A stretch of 64,000 nucleotides of DNA, from positions 186,001 through 250,000 of the forward strand of contig NZ_MDVX01000011.1 of assembly GCF_001719615.1 (NCBI RefSeq). Direction: 5' to 3'. Shown here one piece after another: positions 26,315 through 35,042 of this stretch. Below the pieces are notes generated by a model that worked only from the letters and a program-made list of their open reading frames with translations, had not been told where the DNA came from and did not search any database. Positions within the stretch are counted from its first letter, which is position 1. Every line of letters begins with the position of its first letter. A program made the position numbers and the translations under genes. Origin of the DNA: Neptunicoccus sediminis (GTDB taxonomy: Bacteria > Pseudomonadota > Alphaproteobacteria > Rhodobacterales > Rhodobacteraceae).

Positions 26315-27853
26315 TTAGTCGCGCAGGGCAGGGGTTTTGACGGCGGCGGCCTTCAGGATTGCGCCGGTACGGATCAGCACGGCTGCCTGTTCCAGATCAG
26401 GGGCGAGATAGCGGTCTTCCTCTATGGTTTTGACCGATTTGCGCAGTTCACTGACCACACGCTCCAGCGGGGCGCTGGTGGTCAGGGGGGCGCGGAACTC
26501 GATCCCTTGCGCCGCACACAGCAGTTCTACCCCGAGAATCCTTTCCAGATTGGCAACCATCCGGCCCAGACGCACGGCACCGTGTGCAGCCATACTGACG
26601 TGATCTTCCTGATTGGCACTGGTGGGGGTGCTGTCGGTGACACAGGGGTTTGCCAGATGTTTGTTTTCAGACATCAGCGCAGCCGTGGTCACTTCGGCAA
26701 TCATCAAACCGGAGTTCAGGCCGGGGTTGGGTGTCAGGAACGGTGGCAGATCATGGCTCAGCACCGGATCAACGATCAGCGCGATGCGGCGCTGCGCGAT
26801 TGCGCCGATTTCAGCGACGGCCAGCGCGATCATGTCAGCGGCAAAGCCTACGGGTTCGGCGTGAAAGTTTCCGCCCGATACAATCAGGTCTGCGCCAACC
26901 AGCACCAGCGGATTATCTGTGGCAGCATTGGCCTCGATCTCTAGCGTGCGGGCGGCCATGCGCAGCATATCCATCGCAGCCCCGGTGACTTGGGGCTGAC
27001 AGCGGATGCAGTAAGGGTCTTGCACCCGCGTGTCGCCTTCGCGGTGGCTTTCGCGAATGACAGAGCCGTCCAGCAGGTCGCGCATGGTGGCGGCGGCTTC
27101 GATCTGTCCGGCATGGCCGCGCAAAGCGTGGATTTCAGGTTGCAGCGGGGCGGTCGATCCCATGATCGCATCAGTGGACATCGCGGATGTCACCAAAGCC
27201 GCGTTCATTGCCCGCCAAGCGTCAAACAATCCAGCCAGAGCGAATGCCGTGCTGAACTGCGTGCCGTTGATCAGGGCCAGCCCCTCTTTGGCGCCCAGCA
27301 CCACAGGCGTCAGCCCGGCCCGTTTCAGCGCCTCTGCCCCGCTCAGGGTTTCCCCTTCAAATTCCGCTTCGGCATGGCCCATCATCACAGCCGCCATATG
27401 CGCCAGCGGTGCCAGATCGCCAGAGGCCCCGACCGATCCTTGCACGGGGATCAGCGGTGTGACACCTTTTTCCAGCATGGATTCGATCAGATGCACAATC
27501 TCCAGTCGCACGCCAGAGGCCCCGCGCCCGAGGCTGAGAAGTTTCAGCGCCATCATCAGGCGGGCGTGTGCGGTTGCGATCGGCTCTCCCACGCCGCAGC
27601 AGTGGGACAGGATCAGATTGCGCTGCAAAGTGGCCGTGTCCTTGGCTTCGATCTTGACGCTGGCCAGTTTGCCAAAGCCGGTATTCACACCATAAACAGC
27701 AGCATCGCCATTGGCAGCGGCGTCGATCCGTTCCTGTGCGGCGACAATGTCGGAATGGCAGGCAGGGTCCAGTTTCACACTGGCGCCCTCGCGGTAGATC
27801 ACAGCCAGATCGTCCAGCGTCACAGAACCGGGGGTGAGGGTTAGCGTGGTCAT
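26315..27853 (-). CDS. hutH: Histidine ammonia-lyase
   Basis: 512-residue ammonia-lyase removing ammonia from histidine to form urocanate. The electrophilic MIO cofactor forms from Ala143-Ser144-Gly145 in [14 protein letters not shown], which is intact. The active-site Tyr loop [11 protein letters not shown] is at residues 54-64, and the [10 protein letters not shown] stretch near residue 410 is typical. GGAG lies at good spacing from the ATG. The start overlaps the end of hutI by four bases and hutU follows after 37 bases. Confidence 0.97.
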   Translation of the reverse strand: MTTLTLTPGSVTLDDLAVIYREGASVKLDPACHSDIVAAQERIDAAANGDAAVYGVNTGFGKLASVKIEAKDTATLQRNLILSHCCGVGEPIATAHARLMMALKLLSLGRGASGVRLEIVHLIESMLEKGVTPLIPVQGSVGASGDLAPLAHMAAVMMGHAEAEFEGETLSGAEALKRAGLTPVVLGAKEGLALINGTQFSTAFALAGLFDAWRAMNAALVTSAMSTDAIMGSTAPLQPEIHALRGHAGQIEAAATMRDLLDGSVIRESHREGDTRVQDPYCIRCQPQVTGAAMDMLRMAARTLEIEANAATDNPLVLVGADLIVSGGNFHAEPVGFAADMIALAVAEIGAIAQRRIALIVDPVLSHDLPPFLTPNPGLNSGLMIAEVTTAALMSENKHLANPCVTDSTPTSANQEDHVSMAAHGAVRLGRMVANLERILGVELLCAAQGIEFRAPLTTSAPLERVVSELRKSVKTIEEDRYLAPDLEQAAVLIRTGAILKAAAVKTPALRD

Positions 27854-29061
27854 GTAAGGTCTCCGAAAATACGGGTGTGGAGGGGGTTAAATCCGATGCG
27901 ATAGGCCAGTTCTGCGGGATGTTTTACGTCCCAGACCGCCAGATCCGCCTTTTGACCTGCGGCAAGGCTACCCTGATCCGTCAGGCCAAGCGCACGGGCC
28001 GCGTTGACGGTGACACCGCGCAGGGCTTCTTCGGGGGTCATGCGGAACAGGGTGCAGCCCATGTTCAGGGTTAACAAAATGGAATTCAGCGGCGAGGAAC
28101 CGGGATTGATGTCTGTGGCCAGCGCCATCGGTACGCCGTGTTTGCGCAGCAGATCAATTGGCGGCGCCTGTGTTTCGCGCAAGGTGTAAAAGGCGCCGGG
28201 CAGGATTACGGCAACGGTTCCAGCCTCTGCGAGCGCTTTTACGCCATCCTCGTCCAGATACTCGATATGATCCGCCGACAAAGCGCCGTAACGGGCGGCG
28301 AGTTTCGCGCCCCCGAGGTTTGATAGTTGTTCAGCATGAAGCTTGACCGGCAGGCCGAGTTCCCTGGCCACATCAAAGACGCGGGCGATCTGGTCGGGTT
28401 GGAAGGCGATGCCTTCGCAAAACCCGTCCACCGCATCCACCAGCCCTTCGGCGTGGGCGGCACGCAGGGCAGGGATGCAGACCTCGTCAATATAGGAGTC
28501 ATCTCGGTCTTTGTAGTCGGCAGGGGTGGCATGGGCGCCCAAAAAGCTGGTGACTACCCGCACAGGGCGATGGTTCGGGATGTCACGGGCAACGCGCAAC
28601 ATGCGCAGTTCGGTTTCTATGTCCAGACCATAGCCGGACTTGATTTCAAGCGTGGTCACACCTTCGCTGATCAGCACATCGACGCGGCGCAAAGCCTCTG
28701 CCAACAGTTCGGATTCGCTGGCATTGCGGGTGGCTGTCACGGTGGAGACGATTCCGCCACCGGCGCGGGCGACCTCTTCATAAGAGGCACCGTTCAGGCG
28801 CATCTCGAACTCAACCGCGCGGTCGCCGCCGTGAACGATATGGGTGTGACAGTCGATCAGGCCCGGCGTGACCAGTCTGCCGTCCAGCGAAGTTTTTTCA
28901 AAGGTCTGATATTGCGCGGGAATTTCTGCCTCAGGGCCGATCCAGACGATTTTTGAGCCCTCCAGCGCAATCGCGGCGTTTTCGATCATCCCGTAGGGTG
29001 CGGCGCTGTCCAACATGGTCGCGGCCTGTAGCTCTGTCAGCAATCTGTTCCGGTTCGGCAT
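27850..29061 (-). CDS. hutI: Imidazolonepropionase
   Basis: 403-residue metal-dependent amidohydrolase cleaving imidazolonepropionate to formiminoglutamate. The metal-binding [10 protein letters not shown] is near residue 70, the KLHAEQLSN His near 245, and [12 protein letters not shown] carries the catalytic Asp near 320. An in-frame extension to 29394 reads through an unrelated, low-quality leader that overlaps psd; the ATG at 29061 follows AAGGAG and matches the family's usual start. It is the first gene of the hut operon. Confidence 0.95.
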   Translation of the reverse strand: MPNRNRLLTELQAATMLDSAAPYGMIENAAIALEGSKIVWIGPEAEIPAQYQTFEKTSLDGRLVTPGLIDCHTHIVHGGDRAVEFEMRLNGASYEEVARAGGGIVSTVTATRNASESELLAEALRRVDVLISEGVTTLEIKSGYGLDIETELRMLRVARDIPNHRPVRVVTSFLGAHATPADYKDRDDSYIDEVCIPALRAAHAEGLVDAVDGFCEGIAFQPDQIARVFDVARELGLPVKLHAEQLSNLGGAKLAARYGALSADHIEYLDEDGVKALAEAGTVAVILPGAFYTLRETQAPPIDLLRKHGVPMALATDINPGSSPLNSILLTLNMGCTLFRMTPEEALRGVTVNAARALGLTDQGSLAAGQKADLAVWDVKHPAELAYRIGFNPLHTRIFGDLT

Positions 29062-29089
29062 GGGGTATTCTCCTTCCTGCTGCTTATTA

Positions 29090-29121
29090 AGTATAATCTC
29101 AATAGTGTTATGTCTATACAT
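29090..29121 (-). promoter_or_regulatory. Candidate hut promoter and HutC-type operator
   Basis: Upstream of hutI, reading leftward, TAGACA (29116-29111) and TATACT (29095-29090) form a weak promoter with a 15-base spacer. ATGTCTATACAT at 29110-29121 overlaps the first box and is a near-palindrome of the TGT-N4-ACA form seen at sites of HutC-like GntR repressors. No hutC is in the window, so the regulator would be encoded elsewhere. Another weak promoter-like pair (29224 and 29245) faces psd. Confidence 0.4.
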
Positions 29122-29299
29122 AAAATGACGCCGCCTGTGAGATCCCCGCCGCGCATAACCCGTACGCACCACCGCCCCGTGCCGCGCATCAGCCGGCTGC
29201 ATAATCCGCCAAACCGCCTGAACTTGCCGATAGGCCGCTGCGATTATATTTCGCGTTGTAGAGGGGTTGGTGTTCAGGATAGAAAGCGGACAACCCGGC

Positions 29300-30010
29300 A
29301 TGAAAGGCGACATCTCCGTGAAAATGCGCGATACATTCATTAAACCGATGCACCCCGAGGGCCGCAAATTCGTTGCAATCTTTGCCGCGATCACTTTGGT
29401 GCTGTTCCTGATTGCCGATGTGCTCGGCTGGATCGGCGTTGGCCTGACGGTCTGGTGCTATTACTTTTTCCGCGATCCCAAGCGGGTTACGCCGGAACGG
29501 GACGGGCTGATCATCAGCCCTGCGGACGGGGTTGTGTCCCTGATCGAGAAAGCGGTGCCGCCTGCGGAACTTGGCATGGCGGATACGCCGCTGACCCGTG
29601 TCAGCGTGTTCATGAGCGTGTTTAACTGCCATGTGAACCGTGCCCCGATTGGCGGGAAGATCACGGCGATTGCCTATCGCCCCGGTAAGTTTTTCAATGC
29701 CTCGCTGGATAAGGCCAGCGCGGATAACGAACGCAATAGCCTGTGCATCGAAATGGAGGATGGCCGCCGGATTGCGGTTGTCCAGATCGCGGGTCTGGTC
29801 GCACGCCGCATTGTGTGTTTCTCCAAAGTCGGGGACGGTATTCGCACCGGCGCCCGTTTTGGTCTGATCCGCTTTGGCTCCCGTCTGGATGTGTATCTGC
29901 CCGAAGGTGTCGCGCCGCTGGTCTGTCTGGGACAGACGATGGTTGCGGGGGAAACGGTACTGGCTGATCTGACCAGCGACGAGCCGCGCCGGACAGGGCG
30001 GACGGACTGA
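29300..30010 (+). CDS. psd: Phosphatidylserine decarboxylase proenzyme
   Basis: 236 residues from the chosen start, of the short PSD-A class. One or two N-terminal hydrophobic helices ([20 protein letters not shown]) anchor it to the inner membrane. Autocleavage and pyruvoyl formation occur at Gly193-Ser194 in [11 protein letters not shown]; the lipid-site stretch [15 protein letters not shown] is intact. It makes phosphatidylethanolamine. Starts at 29300, GTG 29318 and ATG 29324 ([12 protein letters not shown]) are all possible; none has a strong ribosome site. It is three bases from pssA. Confidence 0.92.
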   Translation: MKGDISVKMRDTFIKPMHPEGRKFVAIFAAITLVLFLIADVLGWIGVGLTVWCYYFFRDPKRVTPERDGLIISPADGVVSLIEKAVPPAELGMADTPLTRVSVFMSVFNCHVNRAPIGGKITAIAYRPGKFFNASLDKASADNERNSLCIEMEDGRRIAVVQIAGLVARRIVCFSKVGDGIRTGARFGLIRFGSRLDVYLPEGVAPLVCLGQTMVAGETVLADLTSDEPRRTGRTD

Positions 30011-30013
30011 TCC

Positions 30014-30769
30014 ATGTCGCTTCCCTCACCGGACACAAAGTCCGAAGTCAATGTTCTCCAGCTTTTGCCCAATGTGATCACCATCGGGGCGATCTGTGCG
30101 GGGCTGACAGCGATCCGGTTTGGCTATCAGGGGGATTTCGAAACCTCTGTGCGGCTGATCCTGCTGGCTTGTGTGCTCGATGGGATCGACGGGCGGTTGG
30201 CGCGAATGATGAACAGCGATAGCGCGGTTGGCGCAGAGCTGGACTCCCTTGCGGATTTCCTGAACTTCGGTGTGGCTCCGGCCCTGATCCTGCATCACTG
30301 GGCTTTGAAAGACACCACAGGGTTCGGCTGGATAGCCGTTCTGGGGTATACGATCTGTTGCGTGTTGCGGCTGGCACGGTTCAATGTTTCCAGCCGTTTG
30401 GAGAAACTCTCGCCCGATCCTGCGGGCAGCAGCGATCATTTTGTCGGCGTGCCCTCGCCCGCCGGTGCGGTGTTGGTCATGCTGCCGATGTTCGTCTCTT
30501 TCCTGTTCCCCGACCTCGCGCCTTTGCCACCCGTCGCAATCGCACTTTATATCGGGATAATAGGGTTGCTGATGATCAGCCGCCTTCCCACATATTCTTT
30601 TAAGAACGTCTCCATTGCTCGCAATTACGCCAAATATCTGATGCTGGCGGCGGTGCTGATGGCGGCTGCATTGTTTACTTACCTCTGGGCAACGCTGGTT
30701 CTGTTCAGCGTGGTCTATGTGCTGAGCCTGTTGCGGGCGTTTCAACTGGATCGGCGCGCAAAGAAATAA
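30014..30769 (+). CDS. pssA: CDP-diacylglycerol-serine O-phosphatidyltransferase
   Basis: 251-residue multi-helix membrane enzyme of the CDP-alcohol phosphotransferase family. The signature is clear: DGIDGRLARMMNSDSAVGAE then LDSLADF, giving the D-G-x2-A-R-x8-G-x3-D-x3-D type pattern about residues 55-82. It makes phosphatidylserine, the substrate of Psd encoded just upstream. About eight hydrophobic segments follow. pmtA comes 17 bases after its stop, so the three genes cover serine transfer, decarboxylation and methylation. Confidence 0.95.
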   Translation: MSLPSPDTKSEVNVLQLLPNVITIGAICAGLTAIRFGYQGDFETSVRLILLACVLDGIDGRLARMMNSDSAVGAELDSLADFLNFGVAPALILHHWALKDTTGFGWIAVLGYTICCVLRLARFNVSSRLEKLSPDPAGSSDHFVGVPSPAGAVLVMLPMFVSFLFPDLAPLPPVAIALYIGIIGLLMISRLPTYSFKNVSIARNYAKYLMLAAVLMAAALFTYLWATLVLFSVVYVLSLLRAFQLDRRAKK

Positions 30770-30786
30770 CATTGAAGGGTCACATT

Positions 30787-31413
30787 ATGGAACTCGAAGC
30801 TGTTAAATCCTCTTATGCCCGCTGGGCCCCCGTTTATGATAAAACCTTCGGAATTATAACCAGTGGCGGACGGCGGGCGGCGGTCGGATTTATCAACGGG
30901 CTTAACAGCAAAAGCGTTCTGGAAGTGGGCGTTGGCACCGGTCTGGCATTGCCCCATTATCGCACCGACCTAGAGGTGACAGGCGTTGATTTCAGCACCG
31001 ATATGCTGGGCAAGGCCCGCGCCAAGGTCGAAAAACAGGGGCTGAAACACGTCAAGGAGCTGCGCCAGATGGATGCGCGGTCGCTGGATTTTCCCGACAA
31101 TCACTTTGATGCCGTGGCCGCGATGCACATCGTTTCTGTAGTGCCGGAGCCCGAAAAGGTCATGGCGGAAATGGCCCGTGTCTGCAAACCGGGGGGCAAG
31201 ATTGTCATAACCAACCATTTCGCCAAAGAGGACGGCGCAATGGCGGTGGTGGAAAAAATCTCAGCGCCCTTTGCCAATCTGCTGGGCTGGCATTCCGATT
31301 TTGAGATGGCTACGGTTTTGAAACAGCCAAACCTGAAGCTGGTGGAACAGCGCCCTTTGCCGCCGGTGAATATGATGACATTTCTGGTTTTGGAAAAGAT
31401 CCAGAGCAACTGA
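30787..31413 (+). CDS. pmtA: Phosphatidylethanolamine N-methyltransferase PmtA
   Basis: 208-residue class I SAM methyltransferase of the Rhodobacter PmtA type. The SAM site is SVLEVGVGTGLALPHY (about residues 45-60), followed by VTGVDFSTDMLGKA and a catalytic-region VSVVPEPEKVM. It methylates phosphatidylethanolamine three times to phosphatidylcholine. The ATG at 30787 follows AAGGG; an upstream TTG is possible but unneeded. Direct linkage to psd and pssA supports this over the related UbiE quinone methyltransferases. Confidence 0.9.
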   Translation: MELEAVKSSYARWAPVYDKTFGIITSGGRRAAVGFINGLNSKSVLEVGVGTGLALPHYRTDLEVTGVDFSTDMLGKARAKVEKQGLKHVKELRQMDARSLDFPDNHFDAVAAMHIVSVVPEPEKVMAEMARVCKPGGKIVITNHFAKEDGAMAVVEKISAPFANLLGWHSDFEMATVLKQPNLKLVEQRPLPPVNMMTFLVLEKIQSN

Positions 31414-31502
31414 AACTGCGATCTGTCATCAGGCCCTGTGACAGACGCGACACGGGGGCGCAGCCCCTTTAGCTTGGTGCGGTATCAGGGGTATAAGCAG
31501 CT

Positions 31503-31856
31503 ATGATCCGTCGATTGACATATTCCCTTCTGGCCTGTTGTGCCGCAGTTATGATCGCTTTGGCGGGCATAACCTCGGCATCTGTTATGGCACCGGAGCG
31601 GGGAGAGGTGGACAAGCTGGAAACGGCCTTCGTCTTTGGCCTGTCGGCGGCGGATTTTTGTGAGGATGACACCGTCGGGCACCGGCATGAATGCCCCTTC
31701 TGTCTGACTGTGTCCCAAGCCCCATTGATCCGTCCGGTTGCGACAGCCACGGTGCTGACTCCCTTTGACGGATGGCGGGCGCTTGCAGGGTTGACCCGTC
31801 ACGCAGAGGCACCTTCCCCCCATTACACCACCCGCGCTCCTCCGGCGTTGGTCTGA
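31503..31856 (+). CDS. Small exported CPFC-containing protein (DUF2946-like)
   Basis: 117 residues with a signal peptide or anchor (LTYSLLACCAAVMIALAGIT) and a short mature part holding HRHECPFCLTVSQ. The His-rich, CxxC-bearing stretch resembles DUF2946 proteins, small exported proteins often found beside copper genes; assignment to that family is tentative. It lies 111 bases before the YcnI-PCuAC fusion and SCO gene, so a role in periplasmic copper binding or redox control of copper proteins is suggested. No convincing catalytic domain is visible. Confidence 0.65.
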   Translation: MIRRLTYSLLACCAAVMIALAGITSASVMAPERGEVDKLETAFVFGLSAADFCEDDTVGHRHECPFCLTVSQAPLIRPVATATVLTPFDGWRALAGLTRHAEAPSPHYTTRAPPALV

Positions 31857-31967
31857 TACTGCCTGACAAAAGGCAATCAAGACTGAACACGCGGGCCGTA
31901 GAACGCCTGCAACAAAGCAAGCGCATATTGTGGTGCGGCCACGGGCGCTGTGTTACGGAGAATCATC

Positions 31968-32999
31968 GTGTATAAATCTATTCTGATGGCCGGCGTTCTG
32001 GCCGGATTGGGCAGTTCTGTTCTGGCCCATGCAACACTGGAGCAATCCCAAGCAATAGCAGGCAAGACGACGAAGATCACCCTGCGGGTGCCCCACGGTT
32101 GCGACGGTCAGGCAACCCATACTGTGCGGGTGACTCTGCCCGACGGGTTCTATGCGGCCAAACCGATGCCAAAAGCGGGCTGGACGCTGCAAACCGAAAC
32201 CGGCGCTTATGCGCAGCCCTACAACAATCATGGCACGGTTATGACAGAGGGTTTGCGATCCGTTAAATGGAGTGACGGCAACCTTGAGGATGGCTGGTAC
32301 GACGAATTCACCTTGCGTGGTGTGGTCGGTCCCGAAGTGGAAGCGGGCAGTGTGCTCTACTTCAAGGCGGTTCAGGAATGTGCAGACGGATCGGTGGACT
32401 GGACGGATACGTCCGGTTCCCATGACGTGCCAAATCCCGCACCCGGTCTGGTTGTGGTCGCTGGTGAAAGCCAGCAAAGCCATAGCGGGCATTCATCGGG
32501 TCACGAGGTCGGACATGACGGGGATCACGGTGATGCAGGTCATAATGACGGCCACGATCATAATCTCGATGCGGTCGGAACCGTCACTGCGGGCGATTTG
32601 GAAATCACCAACGGTTTTGCCCGTGCAACCCTGCCAAACCAGCCTGTGGGCGGCGGGTTTTTCACTGTGACCAACAACGGCGCTACGGATGACCGCCTGA
32701 TTTCGGTGACAACCCCAGTATCCCCGCGCGGGGAAATTCACGAGATGTCGATAACCGACACGGTGATGAAAATGCGCCAGCTTGAAGACGGTCTGGCCGT
32801 TCCCGCAGGTCAAACCATTGTGCTGGAACCGGGCGGGTTTCATCTGATGTTTATGGCGCTGACGCAGCCTTTGGTTCAGGGCGAGGTTCTGCCTGTGACC
32901 CTGACTTTTGAACACGCAGGCGAGATTACCGTCCCGCTTGCAATCAAAGCGCCGAACGCCCGTGGTTCGGGCGATCATTCCTCCCACGATAGCCATTAA
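31968..32999 (+). CDS. YcnI (DUF1775)-PCuAC copper chaperone fusion
   Basis: 343 residues with signal peptide (YKSILMAGVLAGLGSSVLA) cut just before HATLEQ, placing His at the mature N-terminus as in YcnI copper-binding domains. DUF1775 spans about residues 20-165 (TLRVPHGCDGQATHTVRVTL, the W in PKAGW). A His/Asp-rich linker (about 168-200, many GH and DH pairs) joins it to a PCuAC domain (about 205-325) with the copper site EIHEMSITDTVMKM and later GGFHLMFM. GTG 31968 follows GGAG and beats the upstream GTG. It likely binds and hands on periplasmic copper for oxidase assembly. Confidence 0.88.
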   Translation: MYKSILMAGVLAGLGSSVLAHATLEQSQAIAGKTTKITLRVPHGCDGQATHTVRVTLPDGFYAAKPMPKAGWTLQTETGAYAQPYNNHGTVMTEGLRSVKWSDGNLEDGWYDEFTLRGVVGPEVEAGSVLYFKAVQECADGSVDWTDTSGSHDVPNPAPGLVVVAGESQQSHSGHSSGHEVGHDGDHGDAGHNDGHDHNLDAVGTVTAGDLEITNGFARATLPNQPVGGGFFTVTNNGATDDRLISVTTPVSPRGEIHEMSITDTVMKMRQLEDGLAVPAGQTIVLEPGGFHLMFMALTQPLVQGEVLPVTLTFEHAGEITVPLAIKAPNARGSGDHSSHDSH

Positions 33000-33014
33000 A
33001 CCGGAGCTGATGAA

Positions 33015-33608
33015 ATGACTTTCCAACGCAAACACTATGCCATTCTGGGCCTCTGGGTTGTCGCCCTGATTGCCCTTGGCCTCTTTGTCTGGGCACGTTT
33101 TGCACAGCCCGGCTATCAAAACGCTATGGCCGATGTGATCGGGCCGGGGGATTACGAACTTGTCACCACCAGCGGTGAGAGCTTCACACAGGACACGCTC
33201 AAGGGCCGCCCCTCGGCTGTGTTCTTCGGCTTTACCCATTGTCCGGATGTCTGTCCGACCAGTCTCGGGGATATTGCCACATGGCAGGAAGAGCTTGGTC
33301 CCAAGAATCAGATCCGCGTGTTTTTCATAACCGTCGATCCGGAGCGGGACAGCGTGGAGAGCCTGAAGAAGTATGTGGAGTGGGTGCCGGATGCCGTTGG
33401 TGTCTCGGGCAGTCCCGAAGAGGTAGAGAAAGCAGTAAAGGCGTTCAAAATCTATGCGCGCAAAGTGCCACAGGATGACGGTTATACGATGGATCATTCC
33501 TCTAACGTGTTGCTGTTTGACGCCGATGGCCGTTTCTTTGAACCTGTGGGCTATCAGGAATCCTTTGACCGTGCGGTGGCGAAAATCAGGCGGATGCAAC
33601 GGGGTTGA
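33015..33608 (+). CDS. SCO1/SenC family copper-delivery protein
   Basis: 197 residues with one N-terminal membrane anchor (ILGLWVVALIALGLFVW) and a thioredoxin-like domain facing the periplasm. Copper ligands are Cys76 and Cys80 in FTHCPDVCPTS and His161 in YTMDHSSN, all intact. SCO proteins help build the CuA centre of cytochrome c oxidase, reducing its cysteines and delivering copper, and they commonly work with PCuAC chaperones. Its start is 15 bases after the fusion gene, so the pair is one operon. Confidence 0.93.
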   Translation: MTFQRKHYAILGLWVVALIALGLFVWARFAQPGYQNAMADVIGPGDYELVTTSGESFTQDTLKGRPSAVFFGFTHCPDVCPTSLGDIATWQEELGPKNQIRVFFITVDPERDSVESLKKYVEWVPDAVGVSGSPEEVEKAVKAFKIYARKVPQDDGYTMDHSSNVLLFDADGRFFEPVGYQESFDRAVAKIRRMQRG

Positions 33609-33651
33609 TCACTGACCCCGTCACCCTGTGAAACCTGATTGATAACACGTT

Positions 33652-33687
33652 CGGCGCGACAGAATTAATGCTCTGTCGCGCCGTTTT
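33652..33687 (+). terminator. Rho-independent terminator after the SCO gene
   Basis: Perfect 12-base-pair stem CGGCGCGACAGA (33652-33663) and TCTGTCGCGCCG (33672-33683) with an 8-base ATTAATGC loop, then TTTT. It ends the plus-strand copper operon and its T-run overlaps the stop codon of convergent guaD. On the minus strand the stem is not followed by a T-run, so termination should be mainly one-way. Confidence 0.85.
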
Positions 33688-34984
33688 AATTCGCACGTTT
33701 GCGGGGTTGCCCTGCCACATAGGTCTGCACAATCGCGCGGTCATCCCCAAGCGTTTGCAGCAGGAACAGTTCATCCGCGAGCGTTTCAACCCGCTCCATC
33801 CGCAGCGCCATTGCAGGGGTGGCGCGGGCATCCAGCACCACCACATCCGCTTCGCTTCCGGCCTCAAGCGTGCCGATCCGGTCGGCCAGCCCCAACACCT
33901 GCGCATTGCCCCGCGTGATCCAGTCAAAGGCTTGAAGCGCGTGCAGGCTCTGGTTTTGCAGCTGCAAGACTTTGTAGCCTTCATTCAGGGTTTGCAGCAT
34001 GGAATAGCTGGTTCCCGCCCCTATATCGCTGGCAATCCCGTTATTTGTGCCGGCCCCGCGCAGGCGCGCATCGTCAAACAATCCGCTGCCCAGAAACAGG
34101 TTGGAGGTCGGACAAAACACAGGATGCGCCCCGGTTTCTGCCAGCGTGCCAACCTCGCGGCTGCCCAGATGGATGGCATGGCCGAGCAGCATTTTGTCAT
34201 TTAACAGCCCGTAGCCTTCATAGATGTCCAGATAGTCCCGCGCCTTTGGATAAAGAGAGGTGGCAAAAGCAATCTCGTCGCGGTTTTCGGACAGATGCGT
34301 CTGGATATGGCAATCAGGATGGGCCTGCACCAGCGCGGCAGTCATTTCCATCTGTTCGGGCGTGGAGGTAATCGCAAAGCGCGGGGAAATCGCATATCCT
34401 GCGCGTCCCTTGCCATGCCATTTGGCAATCAGCTCTGCACTGTCTTCAAAACCCGATTGGGGCGTGTCGCGCAGGTTATCAGGGGCGTTCCGGTCCATCA
34501 TCACCTTGCCGCCGATCATCCGCATATTCCGCGCGGCGGCAGCCGTGAAATAGGCCTCAACCGAGGTGGCATGTACCGAGCAGAAAGCAACCGCTGTCGT
34601 TGTGCCGTGATCTGACAGCAGGTCCAGAAACCGTCCGGCCATTTCATCCGCGTGGGCCGGGTCGATGAAGCGGGCTTCCTCGGGGAATACATACCCGTTC
34701 AACCAGTCAAGCAACTGGCGCCCCCAAGAGGCAATTACCTGCACCTGCGGGAAATGCACATGGGTGTCGATAAATCCGGCAGTAATCAGGTGGGGTCGGT
34801 GGTCGATGACTTCGGCCTGTGGTCCGGCCTTGCGCACCTGATCGTAATCCCCCGAGGCGATGATTTTTGCGCCGCGCATCAACACGGCCCCGTTTTCGAC
34901 ATAGGAATACGCGGCAGTATCCTCTACGCCTTCGGGCCGGTGGTGGAATGTCAGGGTGCGTCCCCGCAGGAGTGTGTCTTGCAT
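33686..34984 (-). CDS. guaD: Guanine deaminase
   Basis: 432-residue amidohydrolase converting guanine to xanthine. The zinc site begins with FIDTHVHFPQVQVIASWG near residue 70, continues with HLSENRDEIAFA and GHAIHLGSRE, and ends with ASDIGAGTSYSMLQT carrying the Asp. The PGF/FPQ and CSVHATS stretches fit GuaD rather than HutF or cytosine deaminase. The ATG at 34984 is chosen over an upstream TTG. It is the last gene of the purine operon and feeds xanthine to XdhAB. Confidence 0.93.
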   Translation of the reverse strand: MQDTLLRGRTLTFHHRPEGVEDTAAYSYVENGAVLMRGAKIIASGDYDQVRKAGPQAEVIDHRPHLITAGFIDTHVHFPQVQVIASWGRQLLDWLNGYVFPEEARFIDPAHADEMAGRFLDLLSDHGTTTAVAFCSVHATSVEAYFTAAAARNMRMIGGKVMMDRNAPDNLRDTPQSGFEDSAELIAKWHGKGRAGYAISPRFAITSTPEQMEMTAALVQAHPDCHIQTHLSENRDEIAFATSLYPKARDYLDIYEGYGLLNDKMLLGHAIHLGSREVGTLAETGAHPVFCPTSNLFLGSGLFDDARLRGAGTNNGIASDIGAGTSYSMLQTLNEGYKVLQLQNQSLHALQAFDWITRGNAQVLGLADRIGTLEAGSEADVVVLDARATPAMALRMERVETLADELFLLQTLGDDRAIVQTYVAGQPRKRAN

Positions 34985-35042
34985 TGCTGTCTCTTTGTTC
35001 AATAAGGCCGGACAGGGCGGTATGCCCCATCCGGCGCTCGGG

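Noticed and set aside
29062-29394. N-terminal extension of hutI
   Set aside because: The extra residues overlap psd and the promoter region and do not match imidazolonepropionases; ATG 29061 has a good ribosome site.
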